Source: Cytophaga sp. FL35 (GTDB taxonomy: Bacteria; Bacteroidota; Bacteroidia; Flavobacteriales; Flavobacteriaceae). From it: 49,093 bases of DNA. The stretch lies in assembly GCF_014349235.1 (NCBI RefSeq), contig NZ_JACSOH010000032.1, positions 1-49,093 of the forward strand, given 5' to 3'. The translations under genes and the position numbers were made by a program. The notes beneath the pieces are model-generated. The model worked only from the letters and a program-made list of their open reading frames with translations. It did no database searches and was not told the DNA's origin. Below are positions 25,042-33,642 of the stretch, piece by piece; the first letter of the stretch is position 1, and every line of letters starts with the position of its first letter.

Positions 25042-26076
25042 CTACGGTTTAAAAACTTTGGTGGAGCCTCTTCTCCCCATGGGACTAAAAATATGATGTT
25101 GGGTGGCGGTAAAAAAATCCTTAAAGATTTTGTTGATCTTATGATGTTCGCTAGCGCCACGAATGCCCAAAAGTGGATATAACCTAATAATGGCCTCTGT
25201 AAGATTTTGTACGGAATAGGTAGCTTTGCGATGAATTTCTGTTATGTAAGACTCTGAAATGTTTGTATCGTTTCCTATCCAACTTTCAATGGTATCCGCA
25301 TCGGAGCGCATATCTTTATAAGCCTTGGTTAGGGTAGCTTTCAGTAACTTGAGCTGCTCAAGAGAACCTAGTATGATATGAGCCTCCTCTAAAAAGTGTT
25401 CTGCCAGGCCTAAATAATTGGCCCATAATGTCAAATCGGCAAAGACAGAAAAAGGAATTTTAAAAATAGGATTGGGATGATACACTTTATTGTATACAAA
25501 ACTTTGGCTCCTTTCCACATATTGGGAATGAACCTGAAAGGAATGGGTGGCCGTGGCTCGTAGTCCCATTGTATTCCAATCCTTGATAATCTCTACTTGT
25601 TCCTTTTTCAATATAAAGGATTGTATTTTGGATTGTCCATCCTCGGTTCGTAATTCCTTACCATTCTCCAGTATCTTGGCGTTTAACGTAAAGTGGGTAA
25701 GGTAGGGTGCTCCGGTAGCATATTTCCATATCCCAGATATAAGGTATCCTCCTTCCCACCTTTCGGCCGTGCCACCTATAGCTCCGCTTCCTCCAAAAAC
25801 GGGTAATGGACTTCCTAAAAAAATTTCATCAGCTTTCTCCTTTTCAAGGTTACCCACGAAATAGTTCGCCCCACTGCACAAGGTAACGGTCCATCCCAGG
25901 CTACCTTCCCATTTGGCCAAAGTGCGAAGAATTTCCAATCCATCACTCAAGGATGATTGCAATCCACCGTACTCCGTTGGCACCCAAAGGTTCCAAAGAT
26001 TTTTATGGGCTATCCATTGGAGCAGTTTGGGGTGCAGCTCATCACCGCCCAACCATTCTTTACTAGGCTTTTGCAT
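25042..26076 (-). CDS. Acyl-CoA dehydrogenase-like flavoprotein in the thiamine operon
   Basis: 344 residues with the acyl-CoA dehydrogenase/flavin monooxygenase fold: N-terminal helix bundle with LWVPTEYGGLQSSLSDGLEI, the beta-barrel flavin part GGYLISGIWKYATGAPYLTH and NTMGLRATATHSFQVHSQYV, and a C-terminal helix bundle with YPLLGIRGASEHHKINKIFK ending in HHIFSPMG. No catalytic Glu is obvious at the usual place. The closest types are the HpaB/DszC-like oxygenase branch. It overlaps the end of pnuT by 14 bases and shares its TPP riboswitch, so a role in using or salvaging thiamine-type compounds is inferred, for example oxidising a thiamine precursor or analogue. Confidence 0.8.
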   Translation of the reverse strand: MQKPSKEWLGGDELHPKLLQWIAHKNLWNLWVPTEYGGLQSSLSDGLEILRTLAKWEGSLGWTVTLCSGANYFVGNLEKEKADEIFLGSPLPVFGGSGAIGGTAERWEGGYLISGIWKYATGAPYLTHFTLNAKILENGKELRTEDGQSKIQSFILKKEQVEIIKDWNTMGLRATATHSFQVHSQYVERSQSFVYNKVYHPNPIFKIPFSVFADLTLWANYLGLAEHFLEEAHIILGSLEQLKLLKATLTKAYKDMRSDADTIESWIGNDTNISESYITEIHRKATYSVQNLTEAIIRLYPLLGIRGASEHHKINKIFKDFFTATQHHIFSPMGRRGSTKVFKP

Positions 26077-26662
26077 AGGTATCTTTCTTTTTCAGATGTA
26101 GGATTCGCTTCCACTTGAGATATCCCGAAACAGCCACCAAGAATAAGAAGGCGGTAAGGCTGGCATACACATATAATTCCTTATACAATAAAAGGGGAAT
26201 GGAAATTAGGTTACTTAGATTTAAGTATATCCAATTCTCAATTTTTCGTTTGGCCATGAGCCACATACCTGCCCAGGCAAAGGCACAGACCATCGCGTCC
26301 CAATAGGGTACATCGGAGTCTGTATGTGCTCCAAGCCAATAAGCCATTAAGATGAAGCAACCTAATACAATCCCAAGCGCAATCCCTTGCTCTTTTCCAT
26401 TAGCAATCGAAATTGGCGCTTCTTCTTTATGGCTTCCCTTTTTCCAAAAAAACCACCCATAAATACTCATGACCAGATAATAGAGGTTCAATAGCACATC
26501 GGCATATAATCGCGATTGGTAATGTACCCCGATGCTGATGATAATGGCTACCATACCAAATAGATAGTTGTGAATATTATTCTGTCGGGCCAAGAGCACT
26601 TGGGCAACACCAAAAACTGTCCCAACCCATTGCCAAAAAAGTAAATGTGCTATGAATTCCAT
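26063..26662 (-). CDS. pnuT: PnuT-type thiamine transporter (PnuC family)
   Basis: PnuC-family transporters carry vitamin precursors across the inner membrane by facilitated diffusion. The 199-residue product has seven hydrophobic segments and family signs: EFIAHLLFWQWVGTVFGVAQ, VLLARQNNIHNYLFGMVAII, VLLNLYYLVMSIYGWFFWKK (the PnuC WxxW region), and ENWIYLNLSNLISIPLLLYK near the end. A TPP riboswitch immediately upstream assigns it to thiamine (PnuT) instead of nicotinamide riboside. It heads an operon with the acyl-CoA dehydrogenase-like gene. No thiamine TonB receptor is present in the window. Confidence 0.88.
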   Translation of the reverse strand: MEFIAHLLFWQWVGTVFGVAQVLLARQNNIHNYLFGMVAIIISIGVHYQSRLYADVLLNLYYLVMSIYGWFFWKKGSHKEEAPISIANGKEQGIALGIVLGCFILMAYWLGAHTDSDVPYWDAMVCAFAWAGMWLMAKRKIENWIYLNLSNLISIPLLLYKELYVYASLTAFLFLVAVSGYLKWKRILHLKKKDTYAKA

Positions 26663-26732
26663 TCCTATTTTCTAGTAAATATGATTACTATGGGGTACCC
26701 AGAATGGACCATAAGCCGACTGGCCTTTTCAA

Positions 26733-26813
26733 TTCCCTACGCCAGCATGATCTGGATCAGGTGTGAAGTAGTGCACTTCCGGGTATCATCTCAGCCCTGT
26801 ACAGGACACCCCA
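26733..26813 (-). promoter_or_regulatory. TPP (THI-box) riboswitch
   Basis: On the minus strand the sequence contains GGGGTGTCC, then GGCTGAGATGATACCC, then ACCTGATCCAGATCATGC followed by TGGCGTAGGGAA, which are the conserved P1/P3, P2-J2/3 CUGAGA and P4/P5 ACCUGAU-GCUGGCGUAGGGAA elements of the THI box. It lies 71 bases upstream of pnuT. Binding of thiamine pyrophosphate should repress the pnuT-flavoprotein operon; no clear intrinsic terminator follows, so translational control is likely. Confidence 0.95.
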
Positions 26814-26920
26814 TGTTCGGTAAAGGTAGTCAAACCAAAAGTTTCAGATGAGTAGAAGCCTATTCAAACAAGCGACTTGTGATGGCATCAACAATATTAT
26901 ATCCAATTGTTGCTACCCAT

Positions 26921-28507
26921 CTATTGAAACATAGACCTCACCTCTCTATGAACTTTCAGATAATGAGCATCCAAATCTTTTTCGGAAATGGCAAGCGGCT
27001 TGGGTAAACCTCGACTTATATCCGGCTTGTAAAATCGCACCAATCGATCCTTACCATCGGCAAACACCACAAATTCGCCTTGTCTTAATCTAAAGAATAC
27101 CTCTGCCCTACGTTTGGAAACCTCCCGCTCCCCTTCCGTAATGCGTCTTTCCAAACTCCAACCCGAACTTTTACTCACACTCCGAGTGGGTTTTTTAACT
27201 AGTTCAAAAAAGCGTTCGTAGTATCGCGCCGTATCCGGGTCGTTCACTTTGCCGAAAAACTGGTATGAAAGATTGGATAGTATGGCCTTGCTGGCCTTTT
27301 CACCGTACATCATGTCATTTTGGACCTTATCCTGAAGGACATACATACTGACAATATTATAACTTCTTAAGGTGGCCGGAATTCGATGCATATTCAACAA
27401 CCTAAGGGTTGAAGCTTCCTCTAATAACATAAATGAAGGTTGCCTGTTTCGCTGGCTCATCTGTTTGGATATGGTGTGGGCGATGGTGGCGATTACTGGG
27501 GATAAGGAAGCGTCCTTCTGTGGATTATTGACCAATGCGACCACCGACAGGTTCTTTGGATGATTGATGTCCAATGGAAGCTCGTCAGCCGAGAGTACCA
27601 AAAAGATTTTCCGGGTGCTGATTTTTTTAATAGCATTGGCCAAAGTACTCATGACCCCTGCCGTTTGCCGTTCCGACCCCACCCCGCTTAAAAAGGCATC
27701 TGCCATGGCACGGGACGTTAAGTTATCTCGCAGAAACTTAATGAGGCTTTTAGTGCCCAACTGTTGATAAAGCGCCATTACATGGGGAAGGGTACAAAAA
27801 TCGGGATAATCTGTTTTTAGCCGCCAAATAAGACCACTGATCAAACCCTCAGCAGCATCCTGAAAGAACCGAGAGGTGCTGTTCTCATTAGAGCCTTGTT
27901 TCTCCATGAGATTTTCTAGAAGTACACGTGATACCTCATGAACACTTTCCTCATCGGGCAAATAACGAGGAGCAATAGGATTGACTCGGTTATATATAGG
28001 TCCGAACGATACGATCCGAAAAGGCACCTTTTGGTCGTTCCATAGGGGGCTGGCCATTTCTGTGATTTCAAAATCCTTATAGTCGTGAATAATTCCTGCG
28101 AAGCCCTCCTTTCTAAAATGTTCCAAAAAACCGTAGATAACACTTTCGGTTTTACCACTACCGGCGGAAGCCATTACGGAAACCCCTCTTCGAATGTTGT
28201 CCAGAACCAAAGTGCGCCCCCTAACCCTAAGACGGACCACAAAGAGATTTGCCGATTTTTTGGAGGATGAATGATGGTCCACCAAAGCAAAAAGAAGAAC
28301 ATGTATCAATAAAATAGGTAATCCTGCTAAAAACATCCACTCCAAAAAGAAAGACCATTCCTTCACTATTCCTGCGCTAATCACAAGTAGGAGCCACCCA
28401 ACCATACCAAGCAGAAAACCGTATTTTAAATATCGTATCAATGCTGAGGATAATGCAATGGCACACAAAAAAGTCCCTACTATTTTCAGAGTGATGATAT
28501 TATCCAT
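26921..28507 (-). CDS. mobC: Type IV coupling protein (VirD4/TraG-type, MobC)
   Basis: 528 residues. The coupling ATPase docks the relaxase-DNA complex onto the transfer channel. Two to three N-terminal membrane helices (about 5-23, 30-47 and 58-75) anchor it. Walker A is ASAGSGKTES (near residue 113-122), followed by VIYGFLEHFRKEGFAGIIHD, and the Walker B region is FMLLEEASTLRL. The TraD C-terminal recognition domain follows (SNLSYQFFGKVNDPDTARYY). The gene is the last of the mobilisation operon: BfmA, relaxase, coupling protein, with gaps of 5 bases each. Confidence 0.92.
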   Translation of the reverse strand: MDNIITLKIVGTFLCAIALSSALIRYLKYGFLLGMVGWLLLVISAGIVKEWSFFLEWMFLAGLPILLIHVLLFALVDHHSSSKKSANLFVVRLRVRGRTLVLDNIRRGVSVMASAGSGKTESVIYGFLEHFRKEGFAGIIHDYKDFEITEMASPLWNDQKVPFRIVSFGPIYNRVNPIAPRYLPDEESVHEVSRVLLENLMEKQGSNENSTSRFFQDAAEGLISGLIWRLKTDYPDFCTLPHVMALYQQLGTKSLIKFLRDNLTSRAMADAFLSGVGSERQTAGVMSTLANAIKKISTRKIFLVLSADELPLDINHPKNLSVVALVNNPQKDASLSPVIATIAHTISKQMSQRNRQPSFMLLEEASTLRLLNMHRIPATLRSYNIVSMYVLQDKVQNDMMYGEKASKAILSNLSYQFFGKVNDPDTARYYERFFELVKKPTRSVSKSSGWSLERRITEGEREVSKRRAEVFFRLRQGEFVVFADGKDRLVRFYKPDISRGLPKPLAISEKDLDAHYLKVHREVRSMFQ

Positions 28508-28512
28508 AATAT

Positions 28513-29532
28513 TTAAATTCCTATAGATCCCGATTCCAAGGCTTTCCCCATACCCTTTTTCAATTGCATAAGAGCTTTATAGGCCATTTGCTTTTGATTG
28601 GTTGGGATTAATGGCACTTTGATCCCCGCTTTGAACAATAGGTGGCGTGCTACTTGCTTTTCACTTGTAGGCAGGCCCAATAGAGCCGAAAAAAACTGTT
28701 TGGGATTCTTATCCATCAGATTTCGAGCATGGTAGGTTTCCACAAAATTCCTGCGATAGCCAAACTGTTTATCAAAGGTCTTTTCCGCTGCCCTAAAAAA
28801 TTGATCTCGATCAAACCCCTGTTTGATGGTCTCTCCATGCAATTTGGTTTCCGAAGCCCTAAATCTCGCTCCTGGAGACAAGCTGTGTTTATTGTGGATG
28901 TCCATTCGGCTTACAATGATATGGATGTGGCTTTGAGGCCCCTCCTTTTTCATACCGGATACTATCCGTTGACCATTCAGTTGGTGGGGGGCATCCTTCT
29001 CCAATACATTTATTTTTGCTTGTAATTGATTCCTGTTCCCTACCGCCTCTCCTCTATCTATAGCCCTAACTCGGTGCTTTAATTCCAAAATCTGTCGTGC
29101 ATGCGCCTGATTTTCCCTTACTTCCCTATCCTTATCGGAAAACGTTCGCTCTCGCTCGATTTTGGCAAAGTAGAGTATGTCCTTATGGGATACCTCGTGG
29201 TCTCTATAAAATGCGGCTGCATATGCCTTCATCATTTCTTTGGTGTAAGCCCTCAATTTTTCAGGGTCATCCCCTAAATGCTTTAGTTCCCTTTGCGATG
29301 GGCTTACAACCAGTGAATAATACTTAGGATCCTTCCTTTTCAATTTGGCCGTATTGGCATCGATTTGTGAAATAACCTGTTCCGATTCAATCCGGTCTAC
29401 CCCTTGATTAAAGTAAAGCTCCTCTAATTCGGGAGCCCTATCCACATTTTCCTTTTCCAGATAATCGACCAAGTCACGAACACTGCCGCGATAGTTTCCT
29501 CCCAACTGTTGTCTTGTTATAGCAATGTACAT
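28513..29532 (-). CDS. mobB: Relaxase/mobilisation protein MobB (DUF5712)
   Basis: 339 residues. DUF5712 proteins are the nicking enzymes of Bacteroidetes conjugative transposons; they cut oriT and stay bound to the 5' end. The protein starts MYIAITRQQLGGNYRGSVRD, typical of the family, and has KDPKYYSLVVSPSQRELKHL with the catalytic Tyr region, and the metal-binding three-His-like segment PQSHIHIIVSRMDIHNKHSL (about 210-230). The C-terminal half is basic and helical. It precedes the coupling protein by 5 bases and follows the BfmA gene by 5 bases. Confidence 0.9.
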   Translation of the reverse strand: MYIAITRQQLGGNYRGSVRDLVDYLEKENVDRAPELEELYFNQGVDRIESEQVISQIDANTAKLKRKDPKYYSLVVSPSQRELKHLGDDPEKLRAYTKEMMKAYAAAFYRDHEVSHKDILYFAKIERERTFSDKDREVRENQAHARQILELKHRVRAIDRGEAVGNRNQLQAKINVLEKDAPHQLNGQRIVSGMKKEGPQSHIHIIVSRMDIHNKHSLSPGARFRASETKLHGETIKQGFDRDQFFRAAEKTFDKQFGYRRNFVETYHARNLMDKNPKQFFSALLGLPTSEKQVARHLLFKAGIKVPLIPTNQKQMAYKALMQLKKGMGKALESGSIGI

Positions 29533-29537
29533 TCGAA

Positions 29538-30116
29538 TTAATTTTCAAGTTTTGTTCTGTATTTATCAAGGGCTTCCGGATTGATTTCTAATTTCAGGTG
29601 GTCTTTGCCAAAGCGATTACGAAACATACGTACCTGATTCAGTACGTACTTGAAATCTTCCTTGAGTTCCTGATGCTTTTCCTCCAATCGATCCAATCGA
29701 ATTTTAGGCACCATGACTTCCATTTCCAAATCCGGTTCCTTGGAATTCTCCGGTTCTGATAGTTGTTTTTCGATAAAATCAAATTCGTTTTCCCATTCTT
29801 CATTCTCATTTTCCAACTCCTGTTCGAAAAGCGCTTGGATCATGCCCATGGTAGGAAGTGTTTGTTCTTTTTCGATACTTCGCAGGATGGCAATCAAGGC
29901 ATTGAAGCGGCGTTTCACTAAGTATTTTAGGCTCGCTATGGTTTCCCCCAGTCGTTCTTGGGGGGACAGCCCGTTATGTTCGAAAAATTCGACCATTGCC
30001 ATCAGGGTCAATGATTGGGAAGTCCCTTGCGTTTTGCAAAACCTCCTATACTTTTTAGCAATCGACTTTTTGATGCTTAGGCAGGTAAATGCTTCTTTTT
30101 CGTATCCTCTATCCAT
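29538..30116 (-). CDS. BfmA/BtgA-family mobilisation accessory protein
   Basis: 192 residues. BfmA/BtgA proteins bind oriT and help the relaxase. The first 50 residues contain a ribbon-helix-helix-like domain: FTCLSIKKSIAKKYRRFCKT and SQSLTLMAMVEFFEHNGLSP. A long acidic coiled-coil follows (FEQELENENEEWENEFDFIE) and the end is a second helix (LEEKHQELKEDFKYVLNQVR). It is the first gene of the mob operon; oriT is expected in the region just upstream. Confidence 0.9.
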   Translation of the reverse strand: MDRGYEKEAFTCLSIKKSIAKKYRRFCKTQGTSQSLTLMAMVEFFEHNGLSPQERLGETIASLKYLVKRRFNALIAILRSIEKEQTLPTMGMIQALFEQELENENEEWENEFDFIEKQLSEPENSKEPDLEMEVMVPKIRLDRLEEKHQELKEDFKYVLNQVRMFRNRFGKDHLKLEINPEALDKYRTKLEN

Positions 30117-30420
30117 TTTTCCATTAAAAATTCATTGGTTCTATGGGGCTCGTTCCCTTTTTCCATTAATAAACGGGCATCATCACGACCCTATCATATC
30201 TGGAAACCCCTCTACCATGGGGCTTCACATAAATCTATTGTTATAGAGCATGCGTTAGCGTGCTACCCTCTTGCTTCTCCTTTTTGCGCTGCAGCCCAAA
30301 AAGAATCGCACCCTGGGAGGTAGTCCCGAGGGCTTTTAAAAAAGAATGTAAAGTCAGTGAGGCCTTTGGAAAGTCAAATCATAGCGGCCTTACTATTTAT
30401 TAAGACTGGTCCTTATATAA
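30117..30420. other. Candidate oriT region upstream of the mobilisation genes
   Basis: Directly upstream of the BfmA gene is a 300-base non-coding stretch. It holds an inverted repeat AGCATGC-GTTA-GCGTGCT (30247-30264, one mismatched pair) followed by ACCCTCTTGC. A hairpin followed by a pyrimidine-rich stretch is the form of many mobilisation origins. Position next to the relaxase operon supports oriT, but the nick site cannot be named without the relaxase specificity. Confidence 0.4.
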
Positions 30421-30764
30421 ATTTATTGACTATCTCTAAAAAATGAAAATGCAGAATCTCTTTGAATAAGTAGAATTGGCAATAAATTTTAGGATGTGCC
30501 CATGAAAGGTAAATGGGAACGGTTAGAAGAACCTATAGATATGTAAAAAAGACGAATCTAAATCGTCTTTTAATGAACCCCTACTTTGATTGGGAGTTCT
30601 GGAGATGCCTTTTAATTTATAGAACTATTTATGATCCGTATTTTGTTCATTAATGATCTGCATGACCAAATGAAAATTATTTATAAGCCATCCCTTATGG
30701 GTCTAAACCCAAAGTTTTGGCTCCTGTAAAAAAAGGGTTGGTACACATGATTTTTGGTCATCCC
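30421..30764. other. Non-coding region between oriT and the radC remnant
   Basis: Apart from the terminator at 30546-30572 nothing recognisable is seen in this 340-base stretch; frames are short and broken. Confidence 0.35.
30546..30572. terminator. Bidirectional terminator-like hairpin
   Basis: AAAAGACGA (30547-30555) pairs with TCGTCTTTT (30563-30571) around ATCTAAA. On the minus strand a run of T follows (CTTTTTTAC), on the plus strand TTTT, so it can terminate in either direction; the remnant radC gene is the upstream transcript on the minus strand. Confidence 0.6.
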
Positions 30765-31095
30765 TTACAATATGCCCTCATCCGCAAAATTTAAATAGGT
30801 ACCATCGGGTGCCATTATGATATAGTCCAACACCTTTACGTCCAATAATTGGGCAACTTTCTTTATTTTTTCCGTCAATATTCAATCCCGTTCACTAGCC
30901 TTTAGAAAATCGGATGAATGATTATGGGACAGGATACCTACGGATAAGGTTTTGAGGGTGATGGCGAATAGGATTCGGTTGTCGACCAAGGTTCCAGTAA
31001 TACTTCCGTACGATAAGGAATAGACACCTTTGACCTGTTAACTTCCGTATTCCTTACAAACAGAACAAGAATGAAAACTGCCTCTTTTTGCTCAA
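30765..31095 (-). pseudogene. radC: Degenerate RadC/JAB-domain gene
   Basis: The minus strand encodes the C-terminal part of a RadC-like (MPN/JAB) protein: QVKGVYSLSYGSITGTLVD, then ILSHNHSSDFLKASERD, a TGA stop, then ILTEKIKKVAQLLDVKVLD and IIMAPDGTYLNFADEGIL to a TAA at 30765. The zinc motif HNHSSD is present (normally HNHPSG). The TGA stop in the middle of the catalytic domain and a frame change near 31035 (upstream the sequence continues in another frame with ILVLFVRNTEVNR) show decay. radC copies are typical baggage of Bacteroidetes conjugative elements and support this being the end of the element. Confidence 0.75.
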
Positions 31096-31223
31096 TATTT
31101 CATCGATATGCCCGTGATGTTGAGTTTCCTAAAATATTCTCACTATCCCTTTTACAGTCTAGTTTTTAAGCAGTTAAATATTAGATGAAATTAGTTTTAT
31201 CCTATTAAATGTAATAATTACAC

Positions 31224-31231
31224 TATATTTG
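31224..31231 (+). promoter_or_regulatory. Bacteroidetes -7 box before the esterase gene
   Basis: TATATTTG, an exact TAnnTTTG, lies 27 bases before the ATG at 31258, in an AT-rich stretch. Confidence 0.5.
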
Positions 31232-31257
31232 GTTATCATCACATAAACTATTAACAA

Positions 31258-32196
31258 ATGAACTCAACTCTAAACAATTTCACTAAAGTTATCTTATTCA
31301 TTGCGTTAGTATGCAATGCTCAAAATTCAGCATCTCAAGACGGTACGATTTACCCACTTGATGCTCCCGATGAACCAAATGCAATTTTACTGGGTACTGG
31401 TGGTGTCGACGACCAACCAGCATCGGAGTCTTGGTTTCGCCAATGGGGAGACCCCATGGCCAGAAATATTACTACAGCAACACTCACGCCTTTTCTACCT
31501 GAGCCTGAAAAAGCGAACGGTACTGCCGTCATTGTAGCACCGGGAGGTGGTTTTAGATGGCTGTCGTTGGGCAACGAAGGTTGGGAGGTAGCCGAGGCTT
31601 TAGCCAAACAGGGTATTGCTGCCTTTGTTCTAAAATATAGATTGCACCCGACCCCTCAATCACTAGATGAATTTACTGCTTGGATGAATAGGCCTAGAAC
31701 AGCACCTTCAGAATCGAGCAATACTGAATCTGAGACTAATAGGCCAGTTACCCCTCAAAGAGACCTATCAAATCAACTTGAAGATGCCGAAGCTGCTTAT
31801 AAAATGATTCTCAAGCGCGCCAAAGAATGGGGTGTCGACACTAACCGAATTGGAATGATCGGCTTTTCTGCCGGAGCAGGGCTTACCATGCATTCAACCT
31901 TGAACTCGAAAATTATGAAATTGGCTTTCATCGGACCTATATACGGTGGTATGGGAGCTGTCGAAGTACCTAAGAACGCTCCTCCAATGTTCAATGTCAT
32001 AGCTTCTGACGACTTTCTTTTCAAGGGACAATTTGGTGTAATCGATTCTTGGTTCAAGGCTGGTATTCCCGTTGAATTTCACCTATACCAAAATGGCGGA
32101 CACGGTTTCGGACTCGGAAACCCAAATCGCACTAGTAACCGGTGGTTTGATGCATTTGTTCATTGGTTAGATGTCAATGAATTTTTTAAAAAATAA
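31258..32196 (+). CDS. Secreted alpha/beta-hydrolase (acetyl-esterase/BD-FAE-like)
   Basis: 312 residues with a signal peptide (KVILFIALVCNAQNSAS). The alpha/beta-hydrolase signs are VIVAPGGGFRWLSLGNEGWE (oxyanion hole in a GGG loop), the nucleophile Ser in IGMIGFSAGAGL (G-x-S-x-G), the acid in NVIASDDFLF and the catalytic His in YQNGGHGFGL. This combination matches carbohydrate esterases of the BD-FAE or acetyl-xylan-esterase-like group, or lipolytic members; the substrate is not certain. An inserted Pro/Ser/Thr-rich loop (residues 147-170) is unusual and may be a lid. It stands alone. Confidence 0.85.
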   Translation: MNSTLNNFTKVILFIALVCNAQNSASQDGTIYPLDAPDEPNAILLGTGGVDDQPASESWFRQWGDPMARNITTATLTPFLPEPEKANGTAVIVAPGGGFRWLSLGNEGWEVAEALAKQGIAAFVLKYRLHPTPQSLDEFTAWMNRPRTAPSESSNTESETNRPVTPQRDLSNQLEDAEAAYKMILKRAKEWGVDTNRIGMIGFSAGAGLTMHSTLNSKIMKLAFIGPIYGGMGAVEVPKNAPPMFNVIASDDFLFKGQFGVIDSWFKAGIPVEFHLYQNGGHGFGLGNPNRTSNRWFDAFVHWLDVNEFFKK

Positions 32197-32407
32197 GAAA
32201 TAGGTACATCATCAATACTATCCTAAATGACTTCGATTAAAAATAGAGGGCATTATAAATGGCGTATAATAAATATAGGGTTGCCACTGTCCTATCTTTA
32301 TGGTGTTCATTTTTTTAATCGCATTAATAAACTATGTTTTCAAACAAGGGACTTCTTGCGAGACTATTTATTTTGTCCAAAATTTAAAATCTAAATTATA
32401 TTATAAG

Positions 32408-32806
32408 ATGAAAATACAAGCATATTTAGCTTTTAATGGTAATTGTCAGCAGGCATTAAATTATTATGCCAATCTATTTGGTGCAGAAGTCAAGAATCGT
32501 GAGACCTATGAAGATAAAAAAATGGATGTACCCGCTTCATACCGACAAAAATTGCAACATGCAGAGTTAAGTGGGAAGAATATTCATATCATGGCTTACG
32601 ATGCAGCTCCTGATACACCTATTACCCATGGCAATCAAATTCACATGGCGATAGATGTTGAGAATAGCGAAAAAGCGAAGGAGGTTTTTTCAGAATTATC
32701 TAAAGGTGGTCAGATCCATCACAACTTTATGGAACGGGAATGGGGATATTTTGGTCGGTGTACAGACCAATTTGGAATTAATTGGATGGTCAATAGCAAA
32801 ATATAA
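32408..32806 (+). CDS. PhnB-like VOC (glyoxalase fold) protein
   Basis: From ATG at 32408 the product is 132 residues; a longer reading to 32300 has no support. It is a member of the PhnB/DUF899-like branch of the vicinal oxygen chelate superfamily: IQAYLAFNGNCQQALNYYAN, VKNRETYEDKKMDVPASY, NIHIMAYDAAPDTPITHGNQ, HMAIDVENSEKAKEVFSELS, and WGYFGRCTDQFGINWMVN at the end. These motifs are those of the stress-inducible 3-demethylubiquinone-like 'PhnB' proteins. The biochemical function is not known. Confidence 0.88.
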   Translation: MKIQAYLAFNGNCQQALNYYANLFGAEVKNRETYEDKKMDVPASYRQKLQHAELSGKNIHIMAYDAAPDTPITHGNQIHMAIDVENSEKAKEVFSELSKGGQIHHNFMEREWGYFGRCTDQFGINWMVNSKI

Positions 32807-32830
32807 TTACACTACGCTCATATAAGCTTA

Positions 32831-32876
32831 TTGACGGAAAATTTAAATCTAACCTATTTAACAAAGTTTCCGTCAA
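32831..32876. terminator. Inverted repeat after the PhnB-like gene
   Basis: TTGACGGAAA (32831-32840) and TTTCCGTCAA (32867-32876), perfect 10-bp arms with a 26-base spacer, starting 24 bases after the stop codon. A second, longer hairpin follows. Confidence 0.4.
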
Positions 32877-32914
32877 TGGCTTTAACTCTAATATAATGTT
32901 GTAAAGTAATTCTA

Positions 32915-32956
32915 CAAAGGCTTTTATATAAACAACTTTTTATATAAAAGCCTTTG
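32915..32956. terminator. Perfect 18-bp stem hairpin
   Basis: CAAAGGCTTTTATATAAA (32915-32932) and TTTATATAAAAGCCTTTG (32939-32956) form a perfect 18-bp stem with a 6-base loop CAACTT. It is large for an intrinsic terminator and has no long U tract; it may still terminate the PhnB-like transcript, or be an element end or cruciform site. Confidence 0.45.
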
Positions 32957-33428
32957 CAACGCATGTATATTTACAATTGCTTCAAATTCAAAGTTGATTT
33001 TAAAACTACTCCTACCCTTATGTTATCTAAATGGCTTTATATATAATGATAGGTTCTTAAAGGTCATTTCGGAGCTGGTAGCATCCTAATTGAAATAGGC
33101 ATGCAAAGAATTTAACTAATCAATTTATTCTATTTTAGATCCTAAAGCAATGTGGACAATATTAATGTAGTTCCCCACCCTATATCGCACCAGTTGGAAT
33201 TATAGAATTTTGCTTTTGCCCTTTGCCTTGAATTTATGACTGTCAGATACGGTTTTCCTAGAGTATGTTCTAACCCACGGCATCGGTCACTATTTTAGGT
33301 CGCACCTCCGAGCTATCAACGACCTTAGGAGCTATGGTTTACCAAGTCAAATTCCTTAGCGTTCGAGTCAATCTGTCTTATTTTAAGCTAATAGATTTAC
33401 CATATTTAAACTACTAAATAAAAATGTT
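32957..33428. other. Non-coding stretch before csbD
   Basis: About 470 bases. No gene or transposase remnant could be confirmed; short fragments of frames exist but none shows known motifs. The last 60 bases should contain the csbD promoter. Confidence 0.35.
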
Positions 33429-33629
33429 ATGTCAGCACCATGGAAAGATAAGGTTAAGGGCAATTGGAACATTGCGAAAGGAAAAATTAAGCAGGAATGG
33501 GGGGAGCTCACCGATGACGACCTGGACTACCAAGAAGGTAAGGAGGACGAATTGATAGGTCGTATCCAAAAAAGGACGGGCGAGAGCAAAGAAAGAGTCA
33601 ACGATTTTTTGGATAACCTGAAATATTAG
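33429..33629 (+). CDS. CsbD-family stress protein
   Basis: A 66-residue acidic and lysine-rich protein of the CsbD family, general stress proteins of unknown function first seen in the Bacillus sigma-B regulon. The family core WKDKVKGNWNIAKGKIKQEW and GELTDDDLDYQEGKEDELIG is complete, with the final GRIQKRTGESKERVNDFLD. Preceded by a long leader, it is followed by a strong hairpin, so it is monocistronic. Its setting beside other stress proteins (universal stress, Csp-like) fits. Confidence 0.93.
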   Translation: MSAPWKDKVKGNWNIAKGKIKQEWGELTDDDLDYQEGKEDELIGRIQKRTGESKERVNDFLDNLKY

Positions 33630-33642
33630 AATAATAATCGGT

